From: a virus
IMG/VR virus record: IMGVR_UViG_3300035665_000004
Location: 57,947-121,946 of that record
DNA length: 64,000 bases
Strand: one strand, 5' to 3'
Every line of letters starts with the position of its first letter. Positions within the stretch are counted from its first letter, which is position 1. Position numbers and translations under genes: made by a program. The notes under the pieces are model-generated. The model had not been told where the DNA came from. It saw only the letters and a program-made list of their open reading frames with translations, and did not search any database. Of the stretch, positions 59,999 to 64,000 are shown one piece after another.

Positions 59999-60031
59999 TA
60001 GTAAACCATTTTCAACATTATTTCAGACGTT

Positions 60032-60063
60032 AAAAAAAGGAGATTTTAAAATCTCCTTTTTTT
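60032..60063. terminator. Bidirectional terminator
   Basis: A 16-bp perfect palindrome (AAAAAAAGGAGATTTT against its complement) with A- and T-runs on both sides lies between the + strand late gene and the - strand clpA. Confidence 0.9.
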
Positions 60064-60083
60064 CAAAATGAAAAAATTAAAAA

Positions 60084-62393
60084 TTAAACATTTTCATTAA
60101 TTTGTTCTTTCTTTGATTTGACATCTAATTTCTTTGCATCTAAATCCTCTTGAGATGTATATTTGAGAGAAATTTCACCATCTTTTGAAACATCAACCTT
60201 AACTCTACCACCTTTAGACAATATACCCAACACAATTTCCTTAGCTATAGGTTTTTTAACAAGGTCTTGTATAACTCGCTTCATAGGTCTAGCACCTAAT
60301 TCTTTATCAAACCCTCTTTCAGCCATAAGTTCTTTTGCAGCTTTAGTAACTGTAAGTTGAACATTTTTGGTTTTAAGTTGATCTCGCACCTCATTAAGAA
60401 TTTTTTCAGCAACTTTAAAAATTTGTTCGTTTCCAAGCACATTGAAACTAATAATACCATCCAATCGATTTCTGAATTCTGGTGAAAATATTTTTTCAAT
60501 TTCTACTTTTGATTTTGATTTTGCCGCATCCTCATTACCAAAACCAACAGTTTTACCAATCTTTGTTCCGGCATTAGTAGTGAAAATAATAAACACATTT
60601 CGGAAATCAGCTTTCGTTCCATCGGATGATGTTAATTCTGCTTCTTCTAAGATTTGAAGAAACGTATTTTGAATTTTAGAATGGGATTTCTCAAATTCAT
60701 CGAGCAACAAAATACAATGTGGATGTTTTTTAATATCGTTGATTAATCGACCACCTTCTTCATAACCAACATAACCTTGTGATGAACCAGTTAACTTAGA
60801 TACACTGGCTTCTTCCATATACTCACTACAATCGATACGCATTAATTTAAGATTTCCGAGTTGTAGTGAAAGTTGTCTTGCCAATTCAGTTTTACCCGTA
60901 CCTGAATTACCCGCTAACAAAAAAGCACCCAACGGTTTATTAGGTTCATTTAAACCTGCTCTCCCCATCATAATCTTATCTACAATTTCATCTACAGCGT
61001 GATCTTGCCCATACAATTTTGTTTTGATATTTTCTGATAAATTTGCCAATCCTAATTTATCATCACCTTCTTCAATTACTACTGGAACTCTAGCTTTTTT
61101 AGAAATTAAATCGGTAATATCCTTTTCTTTAATCGCAATTCTATTATCTGTATTATTTTTAAGTTTGATAATTGAACCAACCTCATCAACAATATCAATT
61201 GCTTTATCTGGGAAATGAAGATCAACTAAATGTTTTCCACTTAAAGACACAATCTGTTTTAAAATTTTATCAGTATATGAAACATTATGGTATTCTTCAA
61301 ATGTTTGCTTCAAACCTTTAAGAATTGCAAACGTAGTTTCTTCATCGGGTTCAGTAATATCAATTTTTTGAAATCTTCGCAACATTGGTTTATTTTTATC
61401 AACCGTACTTTTTGCCTCTTCATACGTAGTTGCACCTGCAATTCTAATTTTACCATTCAACATAGCAGGTTTTAAAATATTTGTTGCATCTAACTGATTA
61501 GAACTATTTGCACCTAAACCGAACATAGTGTGAAATTCATCAATAAATGCTATACAATTTTCTTTGCTTTCCAACTCTTTGAGAATATCTTGTAAACGTT
61601 TTTCAAAATCACCACGAAATTTAGCACCAGCAATCATCGCAGTTACATCAATAGAAAATACTTGCCACCCTGAAATTTGTTTTGGTACAGAACCACCAAC
61701 AATATCAAGGGCTAATTTTTCAGCACACGCAGACTTACCCACTCCAGCCTCACCAACTAACAAAGGATTATTCTTCTTTTTTCGACATAAAATTTGTATC
61801 ATTCGTTCAGTTTCTTCATCTCGTCCAATAACAGGATCTAATTTACCATCACGGGCTAATTCTGTTAAATTTGTGGAGTATAACTCTAACGCTGATTTTT
61901 TCTTTGTTTTTCTACCATTACCAGTATTTTCAGATTGTGGTGGGTATTCTTCATCAACGTGTTCTGGTTCACGAATTTCAGTAATATACTCTTTTAATAC
62001 ATAGGCATCAACACCATATTTACTCATTAAAAATACAGCCATTGTATCTTGTTCGGTAAACATTGCTATCAACAAATCTTCAACCTTTGAGATTTTACCA
62101 GATGATTGAGTATGGAATATGAGATGTTGTAAAATCTTTTTAAACATAATTGTTTGTTTTGGGTGTTTAGCATTTTCAATTTTCTCGATCTCATTAGTCA
62201 AAAATAAATCTACTTCACTGCGTAATTTTTTCCAATCAACATCCAAATCAATCATCAGATTTTGTACCTCTTTCGTACCCAACGAAACAAATAGAATATT
62301 TTCCAATAACAAATATTCCTGTTGTCTCTCAGAAGCATCAACCCATGCTTTGTTGATAATATCTTCTACTTCGGCACTTAATAATTTAATCAT
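60084..62393 (-). CDS. clpA: ClpA AAA+ unfoldase
   Basis: 769 residues, the normal ClpA length. The Clp_N domain is diverged (residues 1-150). D1 has GEAGVGKSACAEKLAL (Walker A) and CIAFIDEFHTMFG (Walker B); D2 has AGNSGTGKTELARQLS and ILLLDEFEKSH, with sensor FTTNAGTK. Both arginine-finger regions are recognisable. At the place of the ClpP-docking loop (IGL/IGF in hosts) the sequence KIGKTVGFGNED offers VGF, so docking to a ClpP ring looks preserved. It unfolds substrates and feeds them to ClpP. ClpS lies just upstream on the same strand and a ClpP-like gene is at the left end, so a phage-specific ClpAPS is plausible. Confidence 0.93.
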   Translation of the reverse strand: MIKLLSAEVEDIINKAWVDASERQQEYLLLENILFVSLGTKEVQNLMIDLDVDWKKLRSEVDLFLTNEIEKIENAKHPKQTIMFKKILQHLIFHTQSSGKISKVEDLLIAMFTEQDTMAVFLMSKYGVDAYVLKEYITEIREPEHVDEEYPPQSENTGNGRKTKKKSALELYSTNLTELARDGKLDPVIGRDEETERMIQILCRKKKNNPLLVGEAGVGKSACAEKLALDIVGGSVPKQISGWQVFSIDVTAMIAGAKFRGDFEKRLQDILKELESKENCIAFIDEFHTMFGLGANSSNQLDATNILKPAMLNGKIRIAGATTYEEAKSTVDKNKPMLRRFQKIDITEPDEETTFAILKGLKQTFEEYHNVSYTDKILKQIVSLSGKHLVDLHFPDKAIDIVDEVGSIIKLKNNTDNRIAIKEKDITDLISKKARVPVVIEEGDDKLGLANLSENIKTKLYGQDHAVDEIVDKIMMGRAGLNEPNKPLGAFLLAGNSGTGKTELARQLSLQLGNLKLMRIDCSEYMEEASVSKLTGSSQGYVGYEEGGRLINDIKKHPHCILLLDEFEKSHSKIQNTFLQILEEAELTSSDGTKADFRNVFIIFTTNAGTKIGKTVGFGNEDAAKSKSKVEIEKIFSPEFRNRLDGIISFNVLGNEQIFKVAEKILNEVRDQLKTKNVQLTVTKAAKELMAERGFDKELGARPMKRVIQDLVKKPIAKEIVLGILSKGGRVKVDVSKDGEISLKYTSQEDLDAKKLDVKSKKEQINENV

Positions 62394-62593
62394 CTCTTTA
62401 TTCCTTGTTTCAAAATTATAATTTTACACAATAGTTTTAAAGTTCACTGAATAGAATCATAGAAATTTAAATAACTGGGGTGTTAACCAAAACAAACCAC
62501 ATCTTTAATTAAAATATAACTATCGCAAACACAACAAAAACATATCCTACAAATATGATACTAAATTTTTTTATATTTTAAAAAACGAATGTG

Positions 62594-62621
62594 AAAAAAG
62601 GAATCAAATGATTCCTTTTTT
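62594..62621. terminator. Terminator between clpS and clpA
   Basis: A 12-bp stem AAAAAAGGAATC (62594-62605) against GATTCCTTTTTT (62610-62621) with a 4-nt loop, directly after the clpS stop. The long gap to clpA (236 bp) has no other gene. Confidence 0.85.
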
Positions 62622-62629
62622 TCATATTT

Positions 62630-62926
62630 TCAAATTTTCTTCATGATAGTTCTTAGTGGTTGTTTATTTGCTTTTGCGAATTCCGATGCAGCGTAAACTT
62701 TTGATTCGGCTATTTCCTTGGTATAGATACCACATAAACCCTCTCCACCAGAATGTACACTAGCAGTAATATCATTTGCTTCTAATTCTGATTTATTAAA
62801 AATCGTAATCAATGTCATTACTACAAATTGCCAGGTACTATAATCATCATTCAATATAAAAACCGCATATTTACTCGGTCTTTTAATCTTAGTTTTTTCT
62901 TCTACTTCAGGCAATGAAACACTCAA
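62630..62926 (-). CDS. clpS: ClpS adaptor
   Basis: 98 residues with the full ClpS signature: YAVFILNDDYSTWQFVVMTL, then VHSGGEGLCGIYTKEIAESKV and the C-terminal helix. ClpS delivers proteins with N-degron residues to ClpA. Asn-Asp-Asp and the His of VHSGG, which contact the N-terminal residue, are retained. Translation starts at TTG behind GAGGAG, since there is no in-frame ATG upstream. With clpA and clpP in the same window this would give a complete N-degron pathway under phage control. Confidence 0.93.
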   Translation of the reverse strand: MSVSLPEVEEKTKIKRPSKYAVFILNDDYSTWQFVVMTLITIFNKSELEANDITASVHSGGEGLCGIYTKEIAESKVYAASEFAKANKQPLRTIMKKI

Positions 62927-62997
62927 AATAAACTCCTCAAATAATAATTAAGATATAGAATATTATACTATATTTTTGACACTTATTTCACAATTTA

Positions 62998-63999
62998 TTA
63001 TTTTTGGTTTATGCCACCATAATAGGATATATTACTTTTTTCACCTAATAATTTGACATAATTCACATAATCTATGTATTCACATCCGATTAACGCAAAT
63101 TGCTTCTTACCATTTTTATAAATTTGTTCCAATTGTGTTGCGTTTGATCCACCAGAAATATCACTGTCAGAAAATAAAATAATGTTAAAGTTTTTTTCAA
63201 ACAGAGTTTTAAGGGTAACGGTAACTAATGATGACAATTCAGTTGCACCATCAAAGCGTTTAGTGAATAAAATATCAGTAGATTCCGTACATTTTACTTC
63301 CGATTTACCAGTTGCAATAAAATCATGTATATCATCAACAATACCATATTTTTTCTTCTGTACATCTACTTTATAAATGTGTACATCATTTGCGTATTTC
63401 AAAACATACATTGTACCATTTAACTTTGAAGCATTCACTTTTAACAGTTGCATAATATCATTTTGCATCTTACCTAAATACTCACCCATCGAACCAGATG
63501 TATCCAATACAAAGCATAAGCTAATTTTATCACTTTTATTATCACGCATACCAGGTTTTACAACACCGACACCAGTTTGAGCAATAGAAACCATCGATGA
63601 TGTGGTTCTTCTCGATGGTTTGGAATAAGATTCATCTTTTACTACCCCACTTGGAATCATCTTTTTAATGAGTGTTTTCCAATCTAGTGATGGTTTATAC
63701 TTCTTATTATCTAATCCATAAGACTGTCCATCGGCTGAATTTTTACCAGAACCAGTATTTTCACCACTCATCATTTTTGATAGATCACCTGGAGATGGTA
63801 AATTTTTATTTACATCACCAACAGTTGAACCAGAAGCATCATTTTGCCCATCACTCAAAATAGAATTATTTTTCTTTCTGACATTATCCATATCATTAAT
63901 TTCAGCGGCTTTTTCTTCTCTTGCTCGTCTTTCATTATCGGCAATACCATCAAGGGCTTCAGCTTCTTTTCTTTTCTGTTCATCGGGATCAGTTCCTTG
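62998..63999 (-). CDS. VWA-domain (CobT/DUF2201-like) protein, 5' end outside window
   Basis: The frame stays open to the window edge (333 codons seen), so the ATG at 63891 need not be the start; the part before it is charged and repetitive (EQKRKEAEALDGIADNERRAREEK). Middle: KPSLDWKTLIKKMIP. The von Willebrand factor A domain follows with the MIDAS motif VLDTSGSMG, later Thr and Asp sites in FDGATELSSLV and ILFSDSDISGGS. The layout matches the metallopeptidase-like VWA proteins (DUF2201 C-terminus) that are often paired with a MoxR-type AAA+ ATPase. Its partner should lie to the right of the window. Role in phage unknown. Confidence 0.75.
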   Translation of the reverse strand, partial: QGTDPDEQKRKEAEALDGIADNERRAREEKAAEINDMDNVRKKNNSILSDGQNDASGSTVGDVNKNLPSPGDLSKMMSGENTGSGKNSADGQSYGLDNKKYKPSLDWKTLIKKMIPSGVVKDESYSKPSRRTTSSMVSIAQTGVGVVKPGMRDNKSDKISLCFVLDTSGSMGEYLGKMQNDIMQLLKVNASKLNGTMYVLKYANDVHIYKVDVQKKKYGIVDDIHDFIATGKSEVKCTESTDILFTKRFDGATELSSLVTVTLKTLFEKNFNIILFSDSDISGGSNATQLEQIYKNGKKQFALIGCEYIDYVNYVKLLGEKSNISYYGGINQK

Positions 64000-64000
64000 T

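Overview
The window is about 64 kb of AT-rich DNA (roughly 30% GC by eye) from a large tailed bacteriophage of a Gram-negative host. Support comes from the C-terminal half of a T4 gp43-like DNA polymerase, a T4 gp39-like topoisomerase subunit, a T4-type RNase H, many tail-fibre genes, a SleB-type endolysin with a signal peptide, and repeated octamers TATAAATA/GATAAATA in front of virion and lysis-like genes. These octamers match the T4 late-promoter consensus. The host cannot be named from the sequence.

Layout. 0-5 kb: the end of an unknown gene, a small DsbA-like protein, a ClpP-like protease overlapping GTP cyclohydrolase I, a Cas4/RecB-type nuclease, and a thioredoxin-fold protein on the opposite strand. 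5.2-9.5 kb: a plasmid-type replication module, with four 20-bp iterons at an exact 32-bp period, a Rep_3-family initiator and a plasmid-type topoisomerase III. 9.7-11.7 kb: a tail-fibre/glycine-rich adhesin pair. 11.8-14.1 kb: a GIY-YIG endonuclease back to back with the C-terminal half of a split DNA polymerase that starts with a C-intein. 14.2-19.8 kb: a complete set of phosphorelay parts (soluble PAS hybrid kinase, lone receiver, membrane kinase-like protein, lone HPt) surrounding a three-TM holin-like gene and a coiled-coil membrane protein. 19.9-24.5 kb: CCA-adding enzyme, two unknown proteins and a decayed homing endonuclease. 24.5-32 kb: three tandem fibre/partner pairs with propeller-like repeats. 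32-34.2 kb: RNase H and a DHH phosphoesterase. 34.2-54.7 kb: a structural region with a 2404-residue protein, several fibre families, an S74 chaperone domain and a DUF4376-like assembly factor. 54.8-57.6 kb: a Vsr-like homing endonuclease facing a topoisomerase II subunit that ends in an N-intein. 57.8-64 kb: endolysin, ClpA, ClpS and a VWA protein that runs off the window.

How the genes work together. Two replication enzymes are broken at active-site motifs by split inteins, and each break is next to a free-standing homing endonuclease. Neither partner half is in the window. ClpP, ClpA and ClpS together could form a complete phage-encoded N-degron protease. The fibre region holds several paralogous families with near-identical DNA blocks, suggesting a recombining repertoire of receptor-binding tips.

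The strongest candidate for an undescribed system is the 14.2-19.8 kb phosphorelay/membrane-protein cassette. My inference is that the phage senses a cytoplasmic and an envelope signal and relays phosphate to a receiver that has no output domain, perhaps to time lysis. The plasmid-like origin inside a T4-like phage is the second.
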